Assembly (NCBI GenBank): GCA_016209735.1
Contig: JACQVN010000062.1
Span: 1-64,000 of the forward strand
Direction of reading: 5' to 3'
Origin: Candidatus Methylomirabilota bacterium
Lineage (GTDB): Bacteria > Methylomirabilota > Methylomirabilia > Methylomirabilales > 2-02-FULL-66-22
Length of the DNA stretch: 64,000 bases
Shown here: positions 56,626-64,000 of the stretch, piece after piece
How the letters are laid out: each line of letters begins with the position of its first letter
Position numbering within the stretch: the first letter of the stretch is position 1
Notes under the pieces: generated by a model
The model's input: the letters and a program-made list of their open reading frames with translations, nothing else
Told to the model about the DNA's origin: nothing
The model's database searches: none
Made by a program: the position numbers and the translations under genes

Positions 56626-58485
56626 GTGTCCGACAAGAGCTCGACCGCCGCCGGCGTCCGCTGGGATCTCAGCGACCTGTTCGCCTCCCCCGATGACCCA
56701 CGCCTCGGCCAGCTCTTGACCGACTGCCAGCGTCGGGCCGAGCAGTTCGCCGAGCGCCATCGGACCATATTCCGGCAGGAGGGCGGGCCAGACCCCGCGA
56801 CCTTGCGGGAAGCCATCCAGGAGCTGGAGGCGATCCACGAGGACTTGGAGCAGGCCCGGGCCTTCGCCGGATTGCTGTACGCCGCCGACACGCAGCAGGC
56901 CGCGCACCGCGACCTGCGCGAGCGGGTCGAGCTGAAGGGTACGGCCATCGGCAACACCGTGCTCTTCTTCGAGCTGGACTGGATCGCCCTGTCCGACCTG
57001 CTGGCCGAGCCGCTCCTCGTCCATCCTGCCCTGGCGGAGTATCGCCACTACCTCGCCCAGGCCAGGAAGTATCGGCCGCACACCCTCTCCGAGCCGGAGG
57101 AGCAACTGCTCAACGAACGGGACAACACGGGACGCTGGGCCTTCGGCCGCCTGTTCACCGAGCTTCTCACCAGCCTGGGCTTTCCCCTGGAGCGGGACGG
57201 GAAGACGGAGCGCCTCACGCTGAGCGAGATGCTGGCGCTGGCTCACGACGCGGATCGGGATCTCCGGCGCCAGGCCCACGTCTCGGTCATGAACGTCCTG
57301 AGCCAGCATGCGCTGGTGCTCACCTTCGTCTACGACACCCTGCTCCAGGACCACCTCACGGCCGACCGCCTGCGCCGCTACCCTCACCCCATGGCCCAGC
57401 GCCACCTGGGCAACCAGATCGACGACGCTGCGGTGCAGCAGATGCTTCACGTGACCGAGGCCAACTACCCGGTGGCGCAGCGCTACTTCCGGCTGAAGGC
57501 GCGCCTCCTCGGCCTGCCGCGGCTTTCCGTCTACGACCAGTATGCTCCCGTGGGGGACGCCCTGCCGCGCTGCCCCTTCGCCCGCTCCCGCGAGATCGTG
57601 CTGGAGGCCTTCGCCGCCTTCTCCCCCGTCTTCCGGGAGGCGGCCCGGCAGTTCTTCGATCGGCGGTGGATCGATGCCGAAATCCGGCCCGGGAAACAGG
57701 ACGGGGCGTTCTGCGCCTCGCCGTCGCCGAGCCTCCACCCCTACGTTCTCTGCAATTACGCCGACACGCTCCGGGATGTGATGACGGTGGCCCACGAGCT
57801 GGGGCACGGCCTGCACGGATGGCTCTCCCGCCGGCAGAGGTTCTTCAACTACGACACTCCGCTCACCCTCGCGGAGACCGCCTCCGTGTTCGGGGAGTTC
57901 CTCGTGTTCGACCACCTGCTCGCGACCGAGACGGACCCGCGGGTCAAGCTGGCCCTCCTTTGCGGCAAGATCGAGGATACCTGCGCCACGGTCTTCCGGC
58001 AGGCGCTGCTCACCCGCTTCGAGCAGGCGGCCTTCGCCCGGCGACCCGCCGGCCGGCTGACTTCCGAAGCGGCCTGCGAAGACTGGCTGGCGGCTCACCG
58101 CGCTTACTATGGAGATGCCGTCGAGATGACGGAGCAGTACCGCTGGGGCTGGTCCTACATCCCCCACTTCATCCACACCCGATTCTACTGCTACAGCTAC
58201 GTCTTCGGCGAACTGCTGGTGCTCTCTCTCTACCGTCAGTACAAGGCGGAGGGGAACGCCTTCGTTCCCAAGTACCTGGCCCTCCTGGAGGCGGGTGGAT
58301 CGGACGCGCCAGAGGTCCTGCTCGGCCGGGTGGGGGTGGACATCCGCGCCGCCGATTTCTGGCAGCAGGGCCTGAGCGAGATCCAGAGCCTGGTGGAACG
58401 GGCCGAGGCGGCCGCGGCGGAACTGGGGCTGGAGCAGGAAAGCCATGAAGCAATGACCAATGAAGCAATGACCAATGACCAATGA
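56626..58485 (+). CDS. pepF: M3 family oligoendopeptidase (PepF/Thimet type)
   Basis: Cytoplasmic zinc metallopeptidase that degrades short peptides. The product is 619 aa: starts WDLSDLFASPDDPRL as in oligoendopeptidase F; the zinc motif is VAHELGHGLHG with His390; the third ligand region is PLTLAETASVFGEF. GTG 56626 follows AGGAGC. The last residues (HEAMTNEAMTNDQ) are translated from CAATGAC repeat units that also supply the stop. Confidence 0.93.
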   Translation: MSDKSSTAAGVRWDLSDLFASPDDPRLGQLLTDCQRRAEQFAERHRTIFRQEGGPDPATLREAIQELEAIHEDLEQARAFAGLLYAADTQQAAHRDLRERVELKGTAIGNTVLFFELDWIALSDLLAEPLLVHPALAEYRHYLAQARKYRPHTLSEPEEQLLNERDNTGRWAFGRLFTELLTSLGFPLERDGKTERLTLSEMLALAHDADRDLRRQAHVSVMNVLSQHALVLTFVYDTLLQDHLTADRLRRYPHPMAQRHLGNQIDDAAVQQMLHVTEANYPVAQRYFRLKARLLGLPRLSVYDQYAPVGDALPRCPFARSREIVLEAFAAFSPVFREAARQFFDRRWIDAEIRPGKQDGAFCASPSPSLHPYVLCNYADTLRDVMTVAHELGHGLHGWLSRRQRFFNYDTPLTLAETASVFGEFLVFDHLLATETDPRVKLALLCGKIEDTCATVFRQALLTRFEQAAFARRPAGRLTSEAACEDWLAAHRAYYGDAVEMTEQYRWGWSYIPHFIHTRFYCYSYVFGELLVLSLYRQYKAEGNAFVPKYLALLEAGGSDAPEVLLGRVGVDIRAADFWQQGLSEIQSLVERAEAAAAELGLEQESHEAMTNEAMTNDQ

Positions 58486-58795
58486 CTGACCGGGGGCCAA
58501 GGAGCCGGTTGTCCTGGCCGTCGAATGCAGAAAACAGCGATCATGGAGACCGATGCCGCCGTGCCGAGCGAGTCCCCACTCGTGTTGTTCGATGTCCATT
58601 CCCGCTCGGCCGGCCGGCGCACCATCCAGCTTCTCCGGGAGGTCGCCACGCCCCCGAAGCCGGGCCACGGTGCCATTGCCTGCCGATGAAAAGCCAATGC
58701 AAAACTGACAACCGACAAGTAGAAACCGGTCGATGGCTTTTCATTGGTTCCGCCGAAGGCGGATCAGTTTTTCATTGTCGGTTTTGCATTGTCTT
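58448..58795. repeat. CAATGAC array and GACAACC-family inverted repeat downstream of pepF
   Basis: CAATGAC/CAATGAA units (58448-58490) start inside pepF. After about 190 nt, 7-nt units (58684-58725: CCAATGC, GACAACC) face their complement (58733-58795). A CCGCC GAA GGCGG hairpin is inserted at 58750-58762. Between them a 54-codon frame (58525-58689) exists, but I cannot support it as a gene. Confidence 0.7.
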
Positions 58796-58799
58796 GGCA

Positions 58800-59114
58800 T
58801 TACCCCAGGTCCGCGAGGGCCTGCGTGTATTCCTCGATCAGGGGCTGGTGATGGTGGCGACGGGCAGCGGCGAGACCCTCCTGGTAGGCTTGGCGCGCAG
58901 CGTCGGCCTGGCCCAGCCTGGCGAGGGATTGTGCCAGCATCCGGTACGCGGCACCCTCGTCCTCGGCCAGCGCCAGGTATGCGCGCAGGGCGGCGACGGC
59001 CTCGGCGTAGTTTTGCGCCTTGAAGTATTCGTGCCCCAGCATATAATGAGCCGTTCCGTCCTGGGGATCCTGGGCGATCATCTGCCGCAGCAACGCGATG
59101 CGGGGCACGGTCAT
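58800..59114 (-). CDS. TPR-repeat protein
   Basis: 104 aa. About two and a half tetratricopeptide repeats: DGTAHYMLGHEYFKAQNYAEAVAALRAYL, then DEGAAYRMLAQSLARLGQADAARQAYQEGL. It probably mediates protein-protein contacts. The start at 59114 follows AAGGAG 7 nt upstream; longer reading is not conserved. Divergent from ntrB. Its stop lies at the edge of the repeat block. Confidence 0.8.
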   Translation of the reverse strand: MTVPRIALLRQMIAQDPQDGTAHYMLGHEYFKAQNYAEAVAALRAYLALAEDEGAAYRMLAQSLARLGQADAARQAYQEGLAAARRHHHQPLIEEYTQALADLG

Positions 59115-59260
59115 TCCTCCGCTCCTTTTCAGATGAGCCGGCAACACCAATATAGCCGCGGGACGATCGCCCGGCAAGCTCGCGCCGGGGTGTCGGCTTG
59201 GCCCGGCAATCCTGGGCGGCTTCCCCCGTCGAGTTCGTTCCGCCCCCTTCGGGCAGCCTG

Positions 59261-60433
59261 ATGGCAGAGCGGCAGACAGGACAGCCACTGAAATCGAGGC
59301 CACGCGCCGTGCGGCGACCGCCTGGCGGCAGACAGCGCGTGGCGGAGCTGGAGGGCCAGCTCCGGGAGCTTCGCGCCTACTACGAGGATCTGCTGGGGAG
59401 CCTCCAGGACGGGCTGCTGATCCTGGACGGGCAGGGCGGCATCCTCTCCATGAACCAGGCCGCGGAGGAGCTCACCGGCCTCTCCGCCTCGCAAACGATG
59501 GGCCGGGTCATCGGCGACGCCTTCCCCCCGCTGGCCAGCCTGGCGGCCAAGACATTGGCGGCGGGGCGGAGTCACGCGGATTTTGACGGCGTGCTCCTCC
59601 GGGCGGACGGCGCCTGCCTGCGGGTGAGCGCCGTGGCCTCCGTGCTGAGCGACGCGGGAGGGACGAGCCGGGGGGTGGTCCTGGCCTTGCGCGACCTGTC
59701 CCGCGTGTCCGACCTGGAGGAGCAAGTCCGTCGCTCCGAGCGGCTGGCGGCCCTCGGCATCCTGGCAGCCGGCATCGCCCACGAGGTCCGGAATCCGCTG
59801 GTGGGCGTGCGAGGGGCGGCTCAACTGCTGGAGAAGGAGGCCGCCTTTCCGGACCAGCTTCGGGAGTACACGCAGATGATCGTCCGGCAGGTGGATCGGC
59901 TGAATCGGATCGTGAACGACCTCCTGGCGCTGGGTGCGCAGCGGCCCTTGGAGGCGCGTCCCTGCAATGTGCATCAGGTCCTGGAGGAGGCGCTCTCCCT
60001 GAGTGTGGCGACGCTAAAGCCGATGGGGCTCCAAGTCGCCCGGCAGTACGATCCGGAGATCCCGGCCGCCGCGGGCGACTTCGACCGGCTGCTGCAGGTC
60101 TTCCTGAATCTCATCCGGAACGGCATCGAGGCCATGCCGGGCGGGGGCGCGCTGACGGTCCGGACGCGGTTCGAACGAGCCGCCCCGCAGTGCGGGGGGC
60201 GGCCGGCGGTCCAGGTGGAGATCCAGGACCGCGGCCCGGGGATTCCGGACAAGGTTCACCCCAGGCTCTTCACCCCCTTCTTTACCAGCAAGGACGGCGG
60301 GACAGGATTGGGGTTGGCCATCAGTTTGCGCATCATCGAGGAGCACCGGGGGGCCATCGAAGCCCAGAATCGCTCGGGCGGCGGGGCGACCTTCCGGGTC
60401 TTCCTCCCCGTGGTCACGGAGCAGAAGGAGTGA
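59261..60433 (+). CDS. ntrB: NtrB-like PAS histidine kinase
   Basis: 390 aa, no membrane segment. PAS domain (about residues 35-150), HisKA with His174 in AAGIAHEVRNPLVGVRGAA, HATPase with LNLIRNGIEAM, DRGPGIP and GTGLGLA. It fits the NtrB type that phosphorylates NtrC under nitrogen limitation. ATG 59261 is chosen because the residues before it are not conserved. ntrC follows after 5 nt, and amt 1.6 kb away supports a nitrogen role. Confidence 0.85.
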   Translation: MAERQTGQPLKSRPRAVRRPPGGRQRVAELEGQLRELRAYYEDLLGSLQDGLLILDGQGGILSMNQAAEELTGLSASQTMGRVIGDAFPPLASLAAKTLAAGRSHADFDGVLLRADGACLRVSAVASVLSDAGGTSRGVVLALRDLSRVSDLEEQVRRSERLAALGILAAGIAHEVRNPLVGVRGAAQLLEKEAAFPDQLREYTQMIVRQVDRLNRIVNDLLALGAQRPLEARPCNVHQVLEEALSLSVATLKPMGLQVARQYDPEIPAAAGDFDRLLQVFLNLIRNGIEAMPGGGALTVRTRFERAAPQCGGRPAVQVEIQDRGPGIPDKVHPRLFTPFFTSKDGGTGLGLAISLRIIEEHRGAIEAQNRSGGGATFRVFLPVVTEQKE

Positions 60434-60438
60434 GGGCG

Positions 60439-61896
60439 GTGCCGGAGAAGCGGATCCTCGTGGTGGACGACGAGGAGAGCGTGCGCTGGGCGCTCTCCAA
60501 AGCGCTGGAGCGGGCGGGGTACCAGGTGGTCCTGGCGGCGGACGGCCCCGGCGGGAAACGGGAGGCGGCGGACCCGGCGGTGGAGCTTGTCCTCCTGGAC
60601 ATCCGGCTGCCGGGGCAGGATGGCTTGGCCATCCTGCGAGAGATCCGGGCCAGGCGCCCGGACGTCCCGGTGATCATGATGACGGCCTACGGGACGCTCC
60701 AGGTGGCCGTGGAGGCCATGAAACAGGGCGCCTACGACTACATCGGGAAACCCTTCGATGTGGACGAGCTCCTCCTGGTGGTGGAGAAGGCCCTCCAGGC
60801 GCGCGCTCTGGCCGAGGAGGTGGCCCGGCTGCGGCAAGCCACGGAGGGTCCTTTCGATCTCTCCGGCATCGTGGGTGGCAGCCCGGCCATGCAGCAGATC
60901 TTCAAGGCGGTGGGCAAGGTCGCCGGGACCGATCTCACGGTGCTCTTGCGCGGCGAGAGCGGGACCGGGAAGGAGCTCTTCGCCCGCGCCATTCACGAGA
61001 ACAGCCGCCGGAAAGGCCGGCCCTTCGTCCCCGTCAACTGTGCGGCGATCCCCCGCGACCTCTTGGAGAGCGAGCTGTTCGGCCACGAGCGGGGGGCCTT
61101 CACCGGGGCGGTGAGCGGGCGGCGGGGCCGCTTCGAGCAGGCCGAGGGGGGAACGGTGTTCCTGGATGAGATCGGGGACATGGACCTCAGCCTGCAGACC
61201 AAGCTGCTCCGGGTGCTCCAGGAGCGGCAGATCGAGCGGCTGGGCGCGGAGGGATCGATTCCGGTGGACGTACGGATCGTGGCGGCCACCAACCAGGAGC
61301 TGGAGGCCGCGGTGAGCCGGCGTGCCTTCCGGGAAGATCTCTTCTACCGGCTGAACGTGGTGAGTATCCACCTGCCTCCGCTGCGCGACCGCCGGGAGGA
61401 CCTGCCGGGCCTGGTGGCCCACTTCCTGGCAGCCTTCGCGGCCGAGCAGCGATCGGCCGCCAAGGTCGTCTCGCCGGAAGCCCTGGCGCTGCTCCGCGAG
61501 TACGCCTGGCCGGGGAACGTCCGGGAGCTGGAGAACGTGGTGAAGCGAGCGGCCGCCCTGACCACCACCCCCCTGATCCTCCCCGATCATCTGCCAGAGG
61601 CGCTGCACCGGAGCCAGCCGGTGCCAGAGGGGGGTGGCGCGGACCGGTTCCCCGCGGAATGGATCAAGCGGGAGCTTCAGCGGCTTAACGGGGCGCAGGA
61701 CGGCGCCCTGCAGGAGTACTTCGTGGGCTGCCTGGAGCGGCCGCTGCTCGAACTGGTCCTGCGTCGGACGGGGGGCAACCAACTGAAGGCGGCGGAACTC
61801 TTGGGCATCAACCGGAATACGCTGCGCAAGCGGATCAAGAAGCTGGGCCTCCCGCTGCCCAAGCGCGACGATCCCGGCGAGGCGGCGTCGAAATAG
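60439..61896 (+). CDS. ntrC: Sigma-54-dependent response regulator, NtrC family
   Basis: 485 aa. Receiver with Asp54 in LVLLDIRLPGQDG; AAA+ domain with Walker A GESGTGKE and the sigma-54 contact loop GAFTGA; Fis-type HTH at the end (LKAAELLGINRNTLRKRIKKL). It activates promoters with RNA polymerase sigma-54. GTG 60439 follows AAGGAG by 9 nt. It ends in a clear terminator. Confidence 0.93.
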   Translation: MPEKRILVVDDEESVRWALSKALERAGYQVVLAADGPGGKREAADPAVELVLLDIRLPGQDGLAILREIRARRPDVPVIMMTAYGTLQVAVEAMKQGAYDYIGKPFDVDELLLVVEKALQARALAEEVARLRQATEGPFDLSGIVGGSPAMQQIFKAVGKVAGTDLTVLLRGESGTGKELFARAIHENSRRKGRPFVPVNCAAIPRDLLESELFGHERGAFTGAVSGRRGRFEQAEGGTVFLDEIGDMDLSLQTKLLRVLQERQIERLGAEGSIPVDVRIVAATNQELEAAVSRRAFREDLFYRLNVVSIHLPPLRDRREDLPGLVAHFLAAFAAEQRSAAKVVSPEALALLREYAWPGNVRELENVVKRAAALTTTPLILPDHLPEALHRSQPVPEGGGADRFPAEWIKRELQRLNGAQDGALQEYFVGCLERPLLELVLRRTGGNQLKAAELLGINRNTLRKRIKKLGLPLPKRDDPGEAASK

Positions 61897-61930
61897 AAGC
61901 TCCCCAGGATCGCGGCCCCAGGGAGCTTTT
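61897..61930 (+). terminator. Intrinsic terminator after ntrC
   Basis: AAGCTCCC (61897-61904) pairs with GGGAGCTT (61921-61928), with a GC-rich loop and a T-run (TTTT) at the end. Confidence 0.8.
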
Positions 61931-61944
61931 CGTTGAGTAGACCG

Positions 61945-62140
61945 GACTAGTGGCTGATTGCAGTACTCCTCGATATATCCGGCGACATCTCTGCGTGCGC
62001 ATGCATGCCGCTACGCAAGCTCCCGTCGCTCCCGCGAAAGCGGGAGCCCACGGGCCGAATCTGGATTCCCGCTTGCGCGGGAATGACGCCGGGGGAGACG
62101 CCCCGGACATATCGGGCAATTCTGCAGGGAGACACTAGTC
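61945..62140. mobile_element. Candidate MITE with 38-bp terminal inverted repeats (copy B of the dRS3-like element)
   Basis: 61945-61982 and the reverse complement of 62103-62140 match at 29 of 38 positions, both starting GACTAGTG and ending TCCGG. The inside holds the two palindromes GCTCCCGCGAAAGCGGGAGC and ATTCCCGCTTGCGCGGGAAT. No gene and no obvious target duplication. From 62141 to 62351 another CCGGAATCCA-type repeat is seen (about 62210-62250), but no gene. Confidence 0.6.
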
Positions 62141-62351
62141 TGCTTGGAAGAGCAGAACTTGTTGCAACTGAGCCAAGTGTTGGCTCGAACGTTGCCTCCT
62201 CCGTCCGTCATTCCGGTCTCGATCTTCATCGGGATAGACTCCAGCCGGAATCCAGGCCGTAGCCCCTACCCTGGACGCCGGCTTTCGCCAGGGGGACGTG
62301 TGGGCTGTTCAGGGCGTGTCAAACGATTCATCGGTCTGAGGTGGAGCCTCG

Positions 62352-63305
62352 TTAATATTCGATCTTCACTCCCGCCACGCCCCATACCTCGAACCCTTTC
62401 CCCCCGGTAACGTTCAAGCCATTGAGGGCACTGGCGTTGGTCGGGCCTGCCAGCAGCTTGGGATTCTGACCGGGCCAGAGCAGGTGTGGGCCTCCCGAGA
62501 AAGTCCACTTTCCGTAGCGGGCAGGGATGAACTTCAGCGGAATATCCACCACGATGCCCAGGTCGGCGAAGCCGAAGCTCTTGTCCTGCACGGCGGCAGC
62601 CGTTACCACCTCGTAGTACTTGTCGAGGCTGAGTCCCAGGACGCACGGCAGATGAAGGCGAACAGGATAGTCCTTGACAACCGCTACCGAGATGCCGGGG
62701 TCGATGCCCACCTCGAAGTACATCCCCTTCCCGCCACCGGAGGGACCGGCCCCATCGGCGCCGCCCGATGTTTCTTTGGCCAGGAGAACGTACGGTGCCA
62801 GGCCGAAATCCTGATCCCCCGGCCGCTTGAACGGCCAGAGGCCGCTGTCGTCGAGGGCCAGCCTGCCGAAGACCTCTTGCACCTGGGGGGCCGAGCCGAG
62901 ACCGGGATAGGCATAGAGATTCCAGCCGCCCTCCAGGGTCAGCCGCTTGTAGAATGACAGGCCGCCGGAGAGATACACGTCCTGTTCGTAGTAATTGGTG
63001 GTGATGGGCGGGGCGATGGACTGGAAGTGGGAGAAGCCTGCGGCCTTCACGAAGCCCGCCGTCACGACGTCCTTTTCGCCCCCCTCGTAGAGGGTCGCCT
63101 TGAGTTCCAGGTAGGGCTGAAAATGCAAGCCGGCGTTACTCTGGGCGATGCCTCGGAAGTAATAGGACGATGGCACGTTCAGGACAACGGTCAGGGACAG
63201 GGCGCCTGTGTTGGGTGGCGGCCCCTCCCCGGCCAACACCGGAGTGCTGACCGCGATCAGAAGTCCCGCCAAGGCGGCGGCTCGCAGCGCGATAGGGTTC
63301 CTCAC
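62352..63305 (-). CDS. TorF family putative porin
   Basis: 317 aa. Sec signal peptide (LAGLLIAVSTPVLAG), then an outer-membrane beta-barrel pattern. VPSSYYFRGIAQSNAGLHFQPYLE is the diagnostic TorF/Gcw_chp opening, and strands alternate to the terminal WGVAGVKIEY. The substrate is unknown; its position next to amt could mean co-regulation with nitrogen uptake. GTG 63305 follows GGAGG 6 nt upstream; an earlier GTG lies inside the CGCCAAG repeat. Confidence 0.8.
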   Translation of the reverse strand: MRNPIALRAAALAGLLIAVSTPVLAGEGPPPNTGALSLTVVLNVPSSYYFRGIAQSNAGLHFQPYLELKATLYEGGEKDVVTAGFVKAAGFSHFQSIAPPITTNYYEQDVYLSGGLSFYKRLTLEGGWNLYAYPGLGSAPQVQEVFGRLALDDSGLWPFKRPGDQDFGLAPYVLLAKETSGGADGAGPSGGGKGMYFEVGIDPGISVAVVKDYPVRLHLPCVLGLSLDKYYEVVTAAAVQDKSFGFADLGIVVDIPLKFIPARYGKWTFSGGPHLLWPGQNPKLLAGPTNASALNGLNVTGGKGFEVWGVAGVKIEY

Positions 63306-63339
63306 CGGTATCCTCCGCGGGCTTCTCGGTTGAGCCCGT

Positions 63340-63449
63340 TTTTTCACGCCAAGCTCGCCAAGGGCGCCAAGGCAAGCAGGGGACTGATCTTCTGTGGCCA
63401 GAGCCTGGAGAACAATATTTCTTGGCGTTCTTTGCGTGCTTGGCGAGAG
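63340..63449. repeat. CGCCAAGGA inverted pair without gene, amt-torF gap
   Basis: Left arm 63344-63373 (ACGCCAAGC, TCGCCAAGG, GCGCCAAGG) and right arm 63417-63448 (TTGGCGTTC, TTGCGTGCT, TTGGCGAGA). The core is about 44 nt. Third copy of the arm family that surrounds the GxxExxY gene. The stretch 63450-63545 holds nothing I recognise. Confidence 0.75.
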
Positions 63450-63545
63450 AACAGCAACCTTTCGGTCGAAAACTTGTGGCGGTTCCCCACCGATCGCGGC
63501 CCTCGTGAGCGCGATCGGTGGGGACCGAGGAGACGGCCGCGCCCC

Positions 63546-64000
63546 TCAGACGGCCGGCGCCTTGCGGGGGGCGAGCGAAGGGTCGGCCGCCGTCAGGTGC
63601 ATGGGGGCGGGGGCGCTGGGGATGCGCGCCGTCGAGGCGACCTGGAAGTCCGGGTAAGCGGGGATTCCGTGCTCGCCGACGTCCAGCCCTTCCGCCTCCT
63701 CTTCGGCGCTCACCCGGATGCCCAGGGTCAGCTTCAGGAGCATCCATGCGCCCAGGGAGACCAGGAAGGTGAAGACCCCCACCCCGGCCACCCCGGCCGC
63801 CTGGGCCAGGAGGAGCTTCATGCCGCCGCCGAAGAACAGCCCGGCGCCCGTCGTGTTGGGCAGGAGATCTTCGGCGAAGAGCCCCACGGCCAACGTGCCG
63901 AAGATACCGCAGACCAGGTGGACCGAGGTGGCCCCGACGGGGTCGTCGATCTTCGCTCGGTCGAAGAAAAGCACGGCACCGACCACGAGGCCCCCGGCGA
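63546..64000 (-). CDS. amt: Ammonium transporter Amt, C-terminal part
   Basis: The gene runs off the right edge, so only the last ~150 residues are seen. FFDRAKIDDPVGATSVHLVCGIFGTLAVGLF and two further membrane helices match the end of Amt/MEP transporters, and the cytoplasmic tail has the regulatory EEAEGLDVGEHGIPAYPDF, where GlnK-type proteins act. A nonconserved Ala/Pro tail follows. Probably under NtrC control given the neighbouring ntrBC, though no site is visible here. Confidence 0.93.
   Translation of the reverse strand, partial: AGGLVVGAVLFFDRAKIDDPVGATSVHLVCGIFGTLAVGLFAEDLLPNTTGAGLFFGGGMKLLLAQAAGVAGVGVFTFLVSLGAWMLLKLTLGIRVSAEEEAEGLDVGEHGIPAYPDFQVASTARIPSAPAPMHLTAADPSLAPRKAPAV

Noticed and set aside
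56506-58668. A 720-codon open frame antisense to pepF
   Set aside because: Shadow of the M3 peptidase; its N-terminus is repeat read-through.
58525-58689. A 54-codon frame between pepF and the TPR gene
   Set aside because: It has a plausible amphipathic sequence but no ribosome-binding site and no family; it is flanked by repeat arrays. Could be cargo, but there is not enough to call a gene.
1-64000. tRNA, rRNA, SRP RNA, RNase P RNA, tmRNA
   Set aside because: No cloverleaf with T-loop consensus, no SRP GGAAG-type loop next to ffh, and no other conserved RNA motif was recognised in any gap by eye; a covariance-model scan would be decisive.

Overview
This is a 64 kb chromosomal stretch of a high-GC, Gram-negative-type bacterium. 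The cell-envelope type is inferred from an outer-membrane secretin (PilQ), LolA, a TorF-type porin and lipoprotein signals. GTG and TTG starts are common. The mix of housekeeping genes, a squalene/phytoene synthase, type IV pilus genes and NtrBC/Amt would fit a deep-branching lineage such as Methylomirabilota (NC10)/Rokubacteria-like bacteria. That placement is an inference from gene content and style only and is weak. No rRNA, tRNA, CRISPR array, prophage or recognisable defence island was seen.

Layout. 1-1790: accessory DNA with an AT-rich orphan gene, hairpins, tiny membrane ORFs and a broken REP-associated tyrosine transposase. 1791-3692: B12-binding radical SAM enzyme (minus). 3858-13107: galU, lon, rnj (RNase J), ftsK, lolA. 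13450-19737: yajQ, a receiver-histidine kinase, a receiver-GAF-GAF-GGDEF protein, rimO, pgpA. 19752-20282: a repeat-bounded GxxExxY gene. 20306-24522: cinA, thpR, glycerate kinase, NadD-like protein. 24714-30004: the classic ffh-rpsP-khpA-rimM-trmD-rplS-rnhB-yraN cluster plus a cyclic-nucleotide-binding-domain protein. 30378-38785: trxA and a complete tryptophan pathway trpE-G-D-C-F-B-A. 39146-39475: a repeat-bounded GIY-YIG gene. 39592-50914: two successive minor-pilin sets (FimT/PilV/PilW/PilX type), then pilMNOPQ. 51288-56145: aroC, a DUF1571-like protein, DUF2007-like, VOC, acyP and a squalene/phytoene synthase. 56626-64000: M3 oligopeptidase, TPR protein, ntrB-ntrC, TorF porin and the 3' end of an ammonium transporter.

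The most unusual property is in the intergenic DNA. Outside the pilus operon and the ribosomal cluster, most gaps are filled with degenerate tandem repeats of 7, 8 or 9 nt. The same few unit families recur at separate loci. They are usually arranged as two arms that are reverse complements, so each gap could fold into a long imperfect hairpin or cruciform. Several coding sequences run into these repeats and take their last codons and stop codon from them. Four junctions of the trp gene set carry them. Two single-gene cargoes with nuclease-like folds (GxxExxY and GIY-YIG) sit between repeat arms. One repeat family also occurs as empty inverted pairs with different cores. I regard this as the best candidate for a poorly described system: a family of intergenic repeat elements spreading near stop codons, perhaps mobilised by small nucleases or transposases.

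Probable transcription signals: sigma-70-like promoters before galU, ffh, trxA and pilM; strong hairpin terminators after pilQ and ntrC.
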